A stretch of 64,000 nt of DNA from Lumbricus terrestris (GCA_949752735.1 OX457037.1:33356956-33420955), one strand, 5' to 3'. Shown: positions 12,745 through 28,006, counted from the first letter of the stretch. Made by a program: numbers and translations. Notes: generated from the letters alone by a model not told the origin.

Positions 12745-15700
12745 TACATGCATACATACATATAAACGTATGTACGTACATATGCATGCATGCACAAACG
12801 CGTGCGCGCGTACACACACACATACATACATACATACTTCCTACCCCACACTGTTTTCCCGGTCCCAGTAAGTGCAGCACGAAGGAATCACACATCTTTT
12901 GGGGACCAACAACAAGCAACAGGAAGATAATTAATGTAAAGATTTCCAAATTGTAATCATACATGTAGACCCAAAATTTCTGAACTGCTACTTAAAACGA
13001 AGTGCAGGAAACCAGATGATTCCTCAGATTGTGTTCAAAGATTGTATTCAAAGATTGTGTTCAAAGATTGTGTTCAAAGATCGTGTTCAAAGATTGTGTT
13101 CAAAGATTGTGTTCAAAGATCGCGTTCAAAGATTGTGTTCAAAGATTGTGTTCAAAGATTGTGTTCTGAAAGGGGTTGTTAAGAAATCTCAGGCGATGTC
13201 AATCATTGACATCTGCATAATCATTAATGAATTAATTTCTATATGATTCATTCACGCCATTTCCCTTACCGCTAATTCGAATTGATCCTGAGTTGATGAC
13301 CGCGTCATCGCTGATATCTTTGACCTGGATAGCAACCGATGACACGACCTCTCGCTTCCAAACGACATCGTGAACTCTGACCTTGAGTTCGTATGACCCC
13401 TCCATCAGACGACCTTTCGATTCCAGCATTCCGGTTTTATGGTCAAGTCTGAACAAAGGAAATGAAGAGATTAAGCAACAAATAAAAGAAATTGACTGGT
13501 GAAATGCAGAGTAATAAATTATAAATTATAAATACAATGCTCTGATGATAAATAACAGATTAATTTCCACACATACATACTATACATCGAAATAAGAATG
13601 ACGAATGACCATACGTAGGATATAAATTATATAATATATATATTATATTCTAGGTAGAATATAAATTATATAATATATATAATATTCTACGTAGAATATA
13701 AATTATATAATAGGCCCAGATATAATATTCTAGGTATGGTCATTTCTATATTATGCAATGTAATTCTTCCTGAGGGATCATTCCTATATCAGACAATATA
13801 TATAATATTATATATAATATATATATATAATATTAAATATTTTATATATAGTACATACATATATTTGTGTTTATCACTAATCAAGACTGACACACAGCAA
13901 TAAGAATACAAGTCACAATTTGATTGGAGGATTACAAGTCATTACGCGAGTCAAATATTATGGCAGCAATGCAAGGTATCACAACGTGCAACTACTCATC
14001 TAACTAACATCACCTGGAAAATAATAGGTTGAGTTGACCTTTGGAAAGCTAGTAGGAATCGATACCAGGTTCATGCTGATCATCTGCGCTTTACGCCAGA
14101 GGGTCATTATTTACCCAACCCACTAAATCTTCTAGTTAGTTCATCACTGCTGCATAAACCATCCTATCCAACTTCTATTCCCATGCTGCATCTTTTCCTC
14201 TCTCAGCAGAACCCAGTTACAGCACAAATAATTAAATAATTAATTAAACATGGGTGTCTGTCCATAGATAACTTTGCAGGAGGGAGCAAAACACCATGGT
14301 TACGGTTAAATGTTTAGAATGAGCTTCAAAAATGTAGAGCATTGCACAGGAAATTTAAAATATGGATTTATTTTCATAGAGATTTACAAATGTAAATGTC
14401 CCAGTTTCACTTTGTGCATCATATATATATATATACATATAGAATTATATCTATAATATATATATATATCAGTTCTTTAGTATGAAGAAATATGCTAAAG
14501 CCAAGAAGTAGCGGTCGAAAATAGGTGTGTCATTTTTCATTGAGGGGCAAGTGGCCCCCTCTTAACTCTATATGCAGTTGACCATAGGCAAAAGGGATGA
14601 TGAGTAGATGATAGACCTGAAGTATTTCTCTGCCTCCCTTGGATTGACAAATGCAAATGATTTACTCGTGACGTCCCAATCATCCTCATCCTCAGCGTAA
14701 ACATTACCAAGCGGAACATCCTCAAATTCACCTAAACAAAAACAGATCTACTAAACTACTGCTTATAATTATCTAAAATTATTGTAAAATCACCAATTTG
14801 CATAAGATAATAAATAATTATGCACCAATTGATTGATTGATAAATTTCTTCTTCATTCAATGTTTTCATTAGTTGAAAAGCACAACAAACTCAAATCCTC
14901 AAACGAAGATCAGACACCTGTATTTTCATGAATATTAATTGACCCAATTAACCTGGTTCTACACTGAAAATGTCAAAGATTTAAAAAATGTACATCAAAG
15001 TACCGATTACATTTTTCTACTGAATTTTAAATAACTCTTGACAAATTTTGCACCACAAATACACTCACCATTCCAACCTGCATGTCAGCATGAAAACAAA
15101 AAAATGAGCATCTGCTTAACTACAGTACAATAAGACTTCCCTCAACGCCAACAACCTAATGCCATTAACACTCAACAATGCACAGACAACAAAACAAAAC
15201 AAAGTTTTTGGTTACCAGACAAATAATCACAAGTCAAGAATCTCTTCTCTAGCTATCTCTTCACTTAAATCTGAAAGCACTGTTCTTTCGCAAATCAGAT
15301 CTGTCCTCAGCCCATCTCTCTCTCTCTGCTTCAATTCTAAGCAGTAAAAGCAGTAAACACACCAGCCATCAGGGGACTGTCTGCCTGCCTTACCCCTTTG
15401 CATCGATTTCTACCCCACCAGCCAGCAAATTCTGCTTTGAGCCTTTAGCTTTTTGATTATGCATCTGCTGCAGTACATAAGCGAGTAATCTTAACTGTAA
15501 TAGCAAATTTATATGGTGCCACTTCAAGAGAAACTTGTAAGAGGCGCTCGTATCCTAACAGAATGAATTTTAGAGGCTGAGGAGTTCATGCTGCAGATTG
15601 TTAGTCAATTTGTTCAGGGAGGATTGGTGGGTGGATCACAGCAAAACTTCTAAGCTTGACAATGGAAGTCCGGAGGAGGGGTGGAACAAACAAGTCGTCC

Positions 15701-18700
15701 TTGACAGTGGTTAAATTGCCCCTCCAGAGGTGGCAGATCTCTTTCACTCTAAGATATAAGCGCATCTGGCAGAAGTGTAAAGTGACACATGGTACACATA
15801 CCATTTGCTGTTTGAATAAGCATACAATACAATGCATGCAGTCTCCTATTGTTATAAATAAAGCAGGTAGTGACAGGTCTTCTTTCTTAGTTGGAGGATC
15901 TTATAGATGAGGTGGGCTGGTATCAAATCAGAAGCGTCCAATCTCAAATGCAGCTGAATTTAACTGCTGATTGTATTTAATTAGATAAGATTGTATACGC
16001 ATCCTTGCAAGACAATTACGGTCATCGGTCACCTTTGTAGTTGTAGAAGAGAACATTCTTGTGTCCAGGGGAGTGTCTATTGTCATTGCTATCTCCGATG
16101 ATGATGGTCAGTGTGTTTGTGCCGCTGACCGGAGGATGACCGCTGTCCTTCATGATGATCGGAAGATAGAATTCCTTGCGCTTTTCTCGGTCAAATGTCC
16201 TCAGGCTGGTCACCATGCCAGCCCCATAACCATTGTCACCACCATCTACAACGTAAGTAAGCTGTACAATGTACATCTAAGTGACATGTGACAAACACAT
16301 TCGTATGGCAGCACATGTGAAAACAGTGACACCACAGCATCTCGAAAAGCATATTCCTCTCCACATGGTACACGTACACTGCAGATGATCCACTTAAGTT
16401 CCATACTATTTGAGGAACAGCCACCCACTAAGGAACTCCAAACTCAATTCCAGACGGAAATCCACTAGGGTAGGGCGCATAGGCGTAGGAGGCGGGGATC
16501 CACAGGGGGAAAATGCCCCCAAATTTCGGGCAAATGTGTTTTTCGGACAAAGGAGGCATGAGCGGAAAAACCTTTTTTTCAAGAATTTTTCGGGCCATTC
16601 GGGCAAAAAATTTGTTGATGACTAAAAAAAGATCAGATTTTTTCGTGTGAGAAAACCTAAAAAAGTTTGGAAATTTTTTCTTAAATTTAAAAAAAAGTTT
16701 AACTTTTCGGGCAAAAGTTTTATCTTTGGCCCCCCCCTGCCGAAATGTCCCCTACGCCTATGGTAGGGCGGTTTGGTCATGTGTCTGTTGGTGCCCTCCA
16801 GTGGTGGTGTCTTTAGTTGTCATAGCACTGTTCAAAAATCAATTGATAAACTCCTAATGATTTTAACATCATTTAGGGCAGGCACAGATGTCAGTTCTTA
16901 AGTAGGGCATTTAAAGCAGCAAGACTGTCTATTTTTAAACGTGCATCTCATTTCCTTCCCATTCTTCTGCAATGAATTCTTATTCTCAACTGTCACCTCA
17001 CTTGACGCAGCAACCATTGATCTTGTGCCTCATACCTCATGACAGCAGCACTAGCGAGGTAATTGTATTCGATTCATATTTGTGGCAACATAAATGCTGT
17101 TGATTATTCATTCATTCATTCAAGTATTTATATAGCGCCTCTTCACGAAAACTACTCGGAGGCGCTCCCGACTCCAGCACCGCCAAACAGAACAGTTTTT
17201 AAGTTCATTCATTCATTCATTTCGAAAACTTATATAGTGCCCCTTCAAGAAGCCTACTCAGAGGCGCTCCCAGTCCAGCCACAGCTAAAAAGATAGGTAA
17301 GATAGATAAGTGCTTATAATCCTCACGAAAAAACTGAAAAACCTGTCTGATACTGAGCCGGTGTTAACACGCCGAAGCGCCACCATAGATAAAAATCACA
17401 ATGTGTATTCAAACAAACCTGTAAACACCTAACAAATTACAGGATGGAGTCTGCTTGCATGAATTAATACAACTAAACAGCTACCAACCTGGAAGGAACT
17501 TAAAGGAGAAGTCGTTACAGTTCGGGTTGACATGGCAAGGGCAACCTCCTCCGCATGGCAACCAGAACTCAAACGGAGGACCATTCGAGGTAGTGTCTCT
17601 GTCAACCGCGCTGATCAGTATTATCGTCTGTCCAGGCGTCTGGTTCTCGTATACCACGGGTCGATAATCGACGGCAAATTCCGGAAAGTTATCATTTATA
17701 TCCATGAGGTTAATGATCAGGGTACCAGTGCCAGTCTGCGAAGGAATACCTAAACAGAAAATTCCAGTGATGATAGGAATACCGTGTCTAAGAGTATTCA
17801 TAGTGACCAATAGTACCATTTGCTGTTTGACCTTCCACAGGCTTGAAAAATGAAGAATCACACAGATACTTACACTCATATGTGCAGTCCACATAAACAT
17901 GTCATGTATACATACAATACATACATACGCATACATACATACATACATACATACATACATACATACATACATACACAGATGTATGCACATTCTCTTTGAA
18001 TGCACTTTCTTCTTCTGTTCTTTATACAATTCTGTCTGGCAGTCACTCTTTTCCCTTTTCTCGTCTCAAAATCAGCTTTTTTTCCGCAACGACTTGCACA
18101 CTGGGAGTGCTTCTGAACGGTTAACAATACTTTATAAACAGTACTTTATAAATGCCTGACTTTAAAAAACTCGACAATGAGCATTCAGACCCTAAGTAAT
18201 AAGCATCCAGAGCAAGTGACTTCGAGCATGTGAAGATATAATGAGGGTTACCGATCTCCACACAGAGACTTTCTTGAGTTAGACAACAACTCTGTGAAGG
18301 TTCAACTAGGAGCATCAATAATTATTTCGTTCAGCACAGAAAACTCGAATCAGTAAGATCTGTGTGAGGAGCAATACTCTGCAACCTTTGTCAATGGCCA
18401 GAATGTGAATGCGATGACCCGGTAATGTTTCTCTGTCCAGCTGTTTTGCTGTCGTCACCAATCCATTGCTGTCGATGGAGAACTGCCGATCCGGATCCGA
18501 GTATTTGTCGATGGCATACCTAACGACGACAACAGCCACATCGTCCATTGATAGATCATTAAACCTTTTGCATTAGATCCCTAACCCAAACTGAGGCCTT
18601 CTGCATTTTGACACCATATCTCATATCAGCAAAGCAAGAATAAAGGAACGAAGGAAGAAAGGAACGAAGGAAGGAAGGAAGGATGGAAGGAAGGAAGGAA

Positions 18701-21700
18701 GGAACGAACAAACGAATGAGGGAAAGAAGGAACGAAGGAACGAAGGAAGGAAGGAAGGAATGAAGAAGGAAGGAACGAAGAAGGAAGGAACGAAGGAAGG
18801 AACAAAGGGTGGAAGGAACGAAGGAAAGAAGGAATGAAGGAAGGAACGAAGGAAGGCATATAATCAGTCGTTAAAGTGGTTTGGGCGAGCAGTGGAAATG
18901 CCAAATGTGTGAACCGTGGAAACAATGAAAGAAGAGTTTTGTTGGAGTGCATGTGCATGAAGGTGAGCGCTGAGCGCTGAGCAGTGGGAAACGCAAGCAA
19001 AGAATTTTGAGAGCAGTGGGAACACCGTTCCCATGCATTCCACCCACTTTTGGTTAGAACAGTTCCAATGTCAGCAAAATGCTAGTTGAGCATAATACAC
19101 TGACACCTGAATTTCCCTGAAGCACAACAAATCCATCCATAAAAACAGGCATATTGAAAAACTGAGAGCTCAAAGCCACCATTAAGACGTCTAGTCTCAA
19201 TTCTCATCTCATCTGTCATAAGAAGCAGAACCAAAAAAACAATTTAAATCTGAATTGAACCTCACGTAAACTGTTTATTTATGCCCGTGTCTTTGTCGGA
19301 GGCGCTGAATCTGTGAAGCGTTGTTCCAGTCGTTGCGTTCTCGTAGATCGTTATCTTCTTGCTGTTAGGAACGAACAACGGAGGATTGTCGTTGAAGTCG
19401 GTCACTTCAATCTCAATCGTCGCTGAACTGATGTGCGTTGGGTCGATGTCTTGAACGTAGACGGTCACGTTGAAGAAAGGCAACGTTAGAACATCAAAGT
19501 CAACCGACTACAAAGCAACACGAGAGAATATCAAAGTCAACCAACCAACTATGTTTTTTCAGAAAAGCTAAATATTACAATAGTGATTAGCTTATTTTCC
19601 CCACCTTACGATATGTCTTCGTATGTCTTGCAATGTAAAATCTTTTTGCTCTGGACTGTTCTCAAGGACTGCTTTGGTCAAAACTGGAGCTTTTGCGTTC
19701 ATTGGTCCTGCGCTTTGGAATCAGTTCTCTCTCTATTGACACGTTCTTTATTATTAACTGGTATCCGAGGCATATCTTTCGCTGTCCCAATTTAACCATT
19801 TTCAATTCTCTGGGTCTTTCGCAATGGGAGCGCCTCTGATTGGTTTGCTGTGAGGCGCTATACAAATTTACAGATACAATACAATACAATAAAATAATAC
19901 AATAAAATAAAATAATACAATACAATAAGATAATACAATAAAATAAAATAATACAATACAATAAAATAATAATACAATACAATAAAATAAAATAATACAA
20001 TACAATAAAATAATACAATACAATACAACAAAATAATACAATAAAATAAAATACAATACAATACAATACACTAAAACAATGTCCACACTCACTTCACCTA
20101 AAATAATCAGAAAAAATGGACAAATACATTTCAGGACTGCATAGTAAAGATGGTAAAAAATAAATAAATTAACATTACAAAACTCTACAATAATTAATTA
20201 TGAGAACAGCCTCCAACTTCCTTTGTTACAGTACCTTGAACACCTTGAGAACGCCAGAGTTGGTAACTTCCACGTTGCTCACAGAAAAGAACTCTTGGTC
20301 CTGTTCTTTAAGCATGTAAGTCAGCCGAGCATTGTTGCCAATGTCAAGGTCGGTGGCGGAAACGGAGGTTATGGAAGAGCCTGGAGGATAGCTCTCCGAA
20401 ATGGTTGCACGGTAGACGGACTGTGTGAAGTGAGGAGCGTGATCATTGATGTCATCAATCAGGATTGTAACCGTTGCGCTGGCTTAAAAGAACAGCAAAC
20501 AAAGACTAAAAAGAAGAGCAAACAAAGACTAAAAAGAAGAGCAAACAAAGACTAAAAAGAACAGCAAACAAAGACTAAAAAGAACAGCAAACAAAGACTA
20601 AAAAGAACAGCAAACAAAGACTAAAAAGAACAGCAAACAAAGACTAAAAAGAACAGCAAACAAAGAAGATACCAACCAGACCGAAGTCTCCTATCTAGAC
20701 AGCTTGTACAAAAAAGTCGGTGAAAACTACAAATGGTGCTTTTCAGGAATACTACGTACAAACATGCACTAGATAATTGCCCCAAAACGGGGGATACTGA
20801 AGTCATCATACCTTACTGAAAACTATGAACTTGAACTTCTTTGTCTTTCTTTGCCCCTTTTCCACAAGCATTTGAAAACCATTCTCTTTGATTGTGGTTT
20901 GGTGTCAGGTCGGGAGCACCTCTGAGGAGTTCTCTGGAAGTGGCGCTATATAAATATACGATTACAATTACAATTACTAATTATAATTTTGTTCTTCAGC
21001 CATAAGGAGCTCCATTGGTTTCTCAGTTTCTTTTAGCACATGCTTGTCTCTAAATATAGGGTGTGTTTTGTAAATGTAGGATTGCAATTTAACAATTCAG
21101 CAATTTGCAATTGTTCTAACACAAGTACAATGTGAACTAAACAAATAAAGCCCTTGCTATGTATGTTCAAGGCCGTAGCCAGGATTTGATTTCGGGGGTG
21201 TGTCTTCAGTTTTTTGGTCATTGGCCCAAAATCTTCAGAAAATGTCACCAATTCACATTCTATTTTTTTTACATTTTTCATTTTGGGGTGTTTTCATGGT
21301 TTTATTTCATGGTTTTTACATCATGAGCTAGCAAATGCATTCTATTATTTTTTCCATTTTCCATTTCGGGGGGTGTTCAAACACCCAAAACACCCCCTAG
21401 CTATGGCCTTGGCTATGTTAGTTTCTGTCTGACCTGACATAATACAACTCAACTGACGATTGCGTCATGAAGCTTACATGACTGTGGAGGTGAACCTCTG
21501 TCTTTCGCCTGAACAATGACAAAATACTCGGGCTGAGTTTCACGGTCAAGAGCATTGTTGAGGAGGGTAGATATCAATCCCATGTGCGAGTCAATGGAAA
21601 ACAATGGCTGACTTCCCTTCATTGGAACCTGCTTCAACGAGTAAGTCACAGAACCATTGTTTCCATTGTCAGCATCTGTTGCAATCACGGTCAGAACCGT

Positions 21701-24700
21701 CATTCCTAAGAACGGAAGAACATAATGCATTAATCTCAAAAATCATTCAAAATCTTAACCACAAAACATTGTCAAATTGCATATACAGCTAAGAATATTG
21801 GAGAAATAGTCTGATTAATGTAAATCTAATCATTCTAATGTACAGTTTCTGTACACTAGTTTGCTCATACCTCCATCATACAAAGCCGTGCTTTTTCTGT
21901 GACTGGCCTGGCGGTATGGAATGACCTCTCTCTTGAACTTTGCCTGTGTTCCAGATCACTCTCTGACACATTCTATAAGCACTATAAGACTGTTCTTTTG
22001 GCTGTGCTGGAGTCGGGAGCACCTCTGAGTAGTTTCCTCTTGAAGAGATGCTATATAAAAACTTGAATGAATGAATTAGTAGAAGGCAACTTGCATCTGT
22101 CGTGTAGCTGATGTGTAACAGCTAGAGGATCTAGACTCAGTGCCTAAAGTGTGGAAAAATAATTGCCTGGACGCCCCTTACCTATCCAAAAGAAGTGCCT
22201 GGACGCCCGTTACCTTTCCAGTCTGTGCTCGTCAATAAGTGGCTGGACGGCGTTCAGATTTTAAAACAAGTGCATGGACGCCGTCCATGACCGTCCAGGC
22301 ACACTTTAAGCCTTGGATCTAGTTGAGCAACAAGTCGACACAATGAGTGAAAACCAAAAGATTCTTACATCGTTGTCATTTGTCAACAGTCAAAGCCATA
22401 GAATCTTCAAACACTCTGCGAGTTCATAGAATCAAATCAATTTCCAGCCATGACAGAATTTAGCATTTAAGTACAATCTTGTCTGCATAATTTGCAGCTG
22501 TTTCTCTTACACCTGTCTCACCTGATTTTTAATGATACCTGCATTTGTTTCACCTGTATTTGTTTCACCTGCATTTGTTTCACCTGTATTTGTCTCACCT
22601 GCATTTGTTTGTCTCACCTGTATTTAATTGTCTCACCTGTATTTGTCTCACCTGTATTTAATTGTCTCACCTGTATTTGTCTCACCTGTATTTGTCTCAC
22701 CTGTATTTGTCTCACCTGTATTTGTCTCACCTGTATTTAATTGTCTCACCTGTATTTGTCTCACCTGTATTTGTCTCACCTGTATTTGTCTCACCTGTAT
22801 TTGTCTCACCTCCATTTGTTTCACCTGTATTTGTCTCACCTCCATTTGTTTCACCTATATTTGTCTCACCTGTATTTGTTTCACCTGTATTTGTCTCACC
22901 TCCATTTGTTTCACCTGTATTTGTCTCACCTGTATTTGTCTCCCCTGTATTTATTTCACCTGTATTTAATTGTCTCACCTGTATTTGTTTCACCTGTATT
23001 TAATTGTCTCACCTGTATTTGTCTCACCTGTATTTGTCTCACCTGTATTTGTTTCACCTGTATTTGTCTCACCTCCATTTGTTTCACCTGTATTTGTCTC
23101 ACCTCCATTTGTTTCATCTGTATTTGTTTCACCTGCATTTGTCTCACCTGTATTTGTTTCACCTGTATTTGTTTCACCTGTATTTGTCTCACCTGTATTT
23201 GTTTCACCTGTATTTGTTTCACCTGTATTTAATTGTCTCACCTATATTTGTTTCACCTGTATTTGTTTCACCTGTATTTGTCTCACCTGTATTTGTCTCA
23301 CCTGTATTTGTTTCACCTGTATTTGTCTCACCTGTATTTGTCTCACCTGTATTTGTTTCACCTGTAATTGTCTCACCTGTATTTGTTTCACCTGCATTTG
23401 TTTCACCTGCATTTGTTTCACCAGTATTTGTTTCACCTGTATTTGTCTCACCTGTATTTGTCTCACCTGTATTTGTTTCACCTGTAATTGTCTCACCTGT
23501 ATTTGTTTCACCTGCATTTGTTTCACCTGCATTTGTCTCACCTGTATTTGTCTCACCTGTATTTGTCTCACCTGTATATGTCTCACCTGTATTTGTCTCA
23601 CCTGTATATGTTTCACCTGTATTTGTCTCACCTGTATTTGTCTCACCTGTATTTGTCTCACCTTTATATGTCTCACCTGCATTTGTCTCACCTCTCACCT
23701 GTATTTTCAGTTATTGTCTCATCTGCAATTGTCATACCTGCTCTCGAGTGTTCTGGAATCTTCCCAACCAGTCGGTTCCTGTCAAACACTGGAGCATTGT
23801 CATTGACATCCTTTGGCATGACCCTGACTTCCGCATATCCGGTCAGTGATGGCTGGTACTGATCCAGTTCATCATGGGCTAAGACATTGAAATTCCAGAC
23901 CGGCCTGCCACGAGTCTGGTCGCGATCAAGACTGTGCGTGAGATAGACTTCTCCCGTGTGGTCGTTGATAAAGAACGTTCCTTCGTCAGCAAACTGACCT
24001 GTCAGACTGTAGCGTATGATCGAGTTTCGATCTGTGTCTGGATCGGTCGCTCGAACCTAAAAACCAAGCATCAGTGTCAAGGTTCAGCTCCGTCGAACAT
24101 TAACCTTATAACCTATAATAACCTAAAGGACTCTCTCAGGAGATACTAGTAGTAGTTGCAGTTTAACGCCACTGTGTGATAAAAAAAAGATCATTAGCAA
24201 CGCCCTCCTCCTTTATCCAGGCTTGGGACTGGCACTGGCAGAGTGCAACCAGTGGCAGAGTTCTCAGGAGATACTTCTTCCTAAGGCTCCACTGAAGCAT
24301 TTTTATTCAGCTAAAACAAGAAATGATTGGCCTATTAATTACCAATAATTATCATAGCAAGATTAAGAGTGATGAAGCACAAGCAATTGCACTGCTTATA
24401 TATTCTTTTGCATGTGATTTTAAGTGACTTTTCGGATGATCATGAAGCTATGATTATGTTATGCATATAAACGATTGTAAGTTATACCTCTCCACTCTCA
24501 TGCACCCAAGTAATGATTATATAATTTTAAATTCCTTCAATAAACAAAAATAGTATTTGTACAAATATTAACAGTTGTATGTTACGCTGGTTTGAACAGG
24601 CTGCTGCCTGTATTAAACTGCTTTCATGAGATAGTAAACCAGGCTGTTGCGAGAATTTTTTACACTTTTGGATTGCCATTTTGAACCCAGCACTTAAAAC

Positions 24701-27700
24701 GCCATAGGCAGAATTTCAATTTGATCTGATTTTTTGCATTGTGTAGTGTTTCAAAAACACAGTCAAAAATAAAAAAAAGCATAATTTTGATACTGTACTT
24801 ACCTCATCACTCTGGCTTATACAGATAATCTGTGACAAGCAAACCTTCGCATAGCCTTACCTTTATTCCATCTGCATCTGAAAACTGTTGCCAATTTATT
24901 CTAATCTGAAAACTGTTACACAAGTCTAATCTAATTTAATATAATCTAATCTACTCTAATCAAATTCAAAGAATTATAGAGCACCATTAACTTCATGCAC
25001 CAGGCATCAAATGCTGGTTGATTTAAACATACGGTATACCGTATGACAAAATATTCTGTCTAATGGTAGATCAGTGATTACACAGAGGGAGGTTCCACTT
25101 TCATGCAGTGGAACAACACAAGTATTTCATCACAATTATCGTAATTGTATTGTATTGTATATAAGCATTTATAAAGCGTCTCTTACTAGCTATTCAGAGG
25201 CGCTTTCAGTGTGACAGCCCCGAGGTTATATCAGTGATGCAAAGATTTCCCTTTTAGTTTTAAATTACAACAAACAAGTTGCATTTGTAGCAGATATTTG
25301 CTGCGTTGATAACTCACGGATAGCAGATACTTTGGGTTGTTCTTTGATATGCCTCGCTCTTCCTCGATCACATCTGTCACGTTGTAGATAGCGTTGTCAA
25401 ACTTTGGCGGGTTGTCATTCGCATCGACAACTTGGACGAGAACTATTGTTGTATTTGTAAACTTCTCATCAAACACTCGATACACCAAACGATATTCCTA
25501 AACAAACATCAACTACGACCACTAGCTTATTTAATTAATTAGGAATATTTATATAGCTCCTATCAAGACCATGCACCCTGAAGTGCTCTAGGCTCGACTG
25601 CTCAGATAGGACAGTCTTAAGACTAGGTGGAATGACCCTTGGACACTAGGTGAAGTGCCACTGGAAGTCCATTCGATGTTGCTGGGCCAGCGAGCGAGAA
25701 AAGCTCGGCGCTACTTTGCGGAGGTCTGTGAACGAGGGACAAGAAGCTCAGTCTCAACAGATGAATGAAGGGAGCCTTGGCGCAGGACATTTAAGACAGA
25801 ACTGCAACTAGTATAATCCATTTTAATTAATACTTTGCTGATGACATTTCTATAGATGCTAATAACTGCCACTCCACTTCTTCTCATTCTTCTGTTTGAC
25901 TTTACAGCAACTCAAGTCAACTTCGGGTGCAACACAGTGTTTGTAAACTACTGGTTTTGTGCACTTGTGAAGCAGAATCAAACAAAACAATATTACTGGA
26001 CTACACAATACAATGTTGGGTCGGGAGTACTCCTGTCTAGTAGCCTTGAAGGGCACTATATAAATCTCCAAAAATAAATAACGAATGAATGAACACAATA
26101 ACAGAGCAGCATCAAATACAACTAATGAAACCAAAACAGAACAAAATGACACAAGTGCCTTATTAAAAAATAGAAAAAAGAGTGACAGAAAGACAAAGCT
26201 GAATGGCGAGAACTCATACCCTTATGTCACTTTCGTAATCCAAATGACCTCGCACTTTAACCTCACCCAAATCCGGTACGACTTCAAATGCATTGCCTAT
26301 ATTTCCACCAATGATTGAGTACGTCAATCGATTTTCTAAACAAAATAATAATGTTAGCATATTTATCAACAGCTCTGCAAGAAAGATGAGAATATAAAGT
26401 TCATTGATATTCTAAATAGCTTTTGCTAAGGCAATAGCTCAATGAAAATTGGTCATGCAATACAGAGGGGCGCGGTGAGTAGTGGGGGCGTCGTCACCTT
26501 GAAGCCGGAAGGTTCGAGGTTGGAATCCACCTCAAGTCGCTGCATAGGGATCTTGAGCAAGTCCTTCACTCGCAATTGCTCAGCGCTTCGGCGTGAAACT
26601 CCGAGGCAGTGTCCACGCTGTAGTCGGGAGCGCCTCTGAGTAGCAGGCCTGAAGGGGCGCTATAGAAATGGAGAAATAAAAAAATAAGAGAGAGAGCTAG
26701 TTATAGTTAAACACACACAATAAATTTTGTCTGGATAATCACATTCATGCCATTTCTAATATTAAAATGATACTAATGGAAAATTCAAACCTAAAAGTAA
26801 TCATCAGCATAGTTCTAAGATCCTTTGCCCAAACGCTGTTCCATCATCTGGATCATCACATTGATGACAATACCTGGTAGCCCGGTGGTAGGACCATCAA
26901 CATGGAATAGACTTCCTTTGATGCTCAGCTCCCTTTCTAAAACTCCTTCCCAGGCATTCACCTCTCATCTTAACACAGCTTTGTCGGGCTGCACTGGGGT
27001 TGGGGAGCGCCTCTGAGTAGTCCCACTGAAGAGGCGCTATACATATTCACCCAATGAATGAATGAATGAATGAATGAATGAAGAATGATAAATAAAAATG
27101 CAGACGATGGAAACTTCAAATACAGGTTCACCACAACAACAGTTGATAAGGTTTCTCTACATCAATGCTCTGACTTATCATAACAATAGAGTGCATGGTC
27201 TTGCCCTCGTCTTTGTCTTCTGCTGTGATGGAGATGATGACGGTGCCTAGATCGGTATTCTCCGGAACTTGGACTGTGTACAGACGATCCTTGAAATATG
27301 GAACGTTGTCATTCATGTCCGTCACTTGAATCTGTACTTCAGCCTCACCTGAAGCAATAATGCACAATTGTACATTACAAGTTACTTCACAGTTAAGAGT
27401 CTTGTGTAAAGGATTCTAGTACTTTAGAACCCAAGAGTTGAATCTTAGCCATGTTATTTCATTTTATTCTACCATTGTTGAAGCCAATAATGCAGGCAAG
27501 CACATGACTAATCAGAATTCAATAACATAATCTCGAGACATATATAAATATGATTATATTCAGCGAGTGTCGTGAGAATTCAATAATAATATACAATTAT
27601 ATTAGGAAACAATGCAATCTTATATAATATGACTAAACATAAATAAGAATGTGTGTGTGTATATATATATATACATCAATTGGCCCCTCTCTTTGGAATA

Positions 27701-27938
27701 CGCTCTCTCCTTCTATTCGATCTCAACTTCTGACAGGTAATCCCTCCTCCTCATTTTCTTTTCTTAAAACCTATTTTTTCTCTCGTGGCCTTGCGCACTG
27801 GGAGCGCCTCTGAACGGTTCACCCTAGTAGAGGCGCTTTATAAATGTTTTTATACAATACAATACAATACAATAATATATATATGTATATATATATATAT
27901 TACATTAAATATTATGATTTTAGTCAGGTAGCAAGGAC

Positions 27939-28006
<68 letters not shown>

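Noticed and set aside
12490..12964. Open frames in the CATA microsatellite
   Set aside because: Simple-sequence translation (YIHT, MYVC repeats) with no coding features.
22509..23735. CRISPR-like array
   Set aside because: Units are 15 bp with no distinct spacers, in an animal intron; it is a minisatellite.
22492..23849. Long open frames in both strands across the 15-bp array (for example repeated NTGET or CLTCI peptides)
   Set aside because: A 15-bp period keeps any frame open. The frames have no start context or domain and are intronic to the cadherin.
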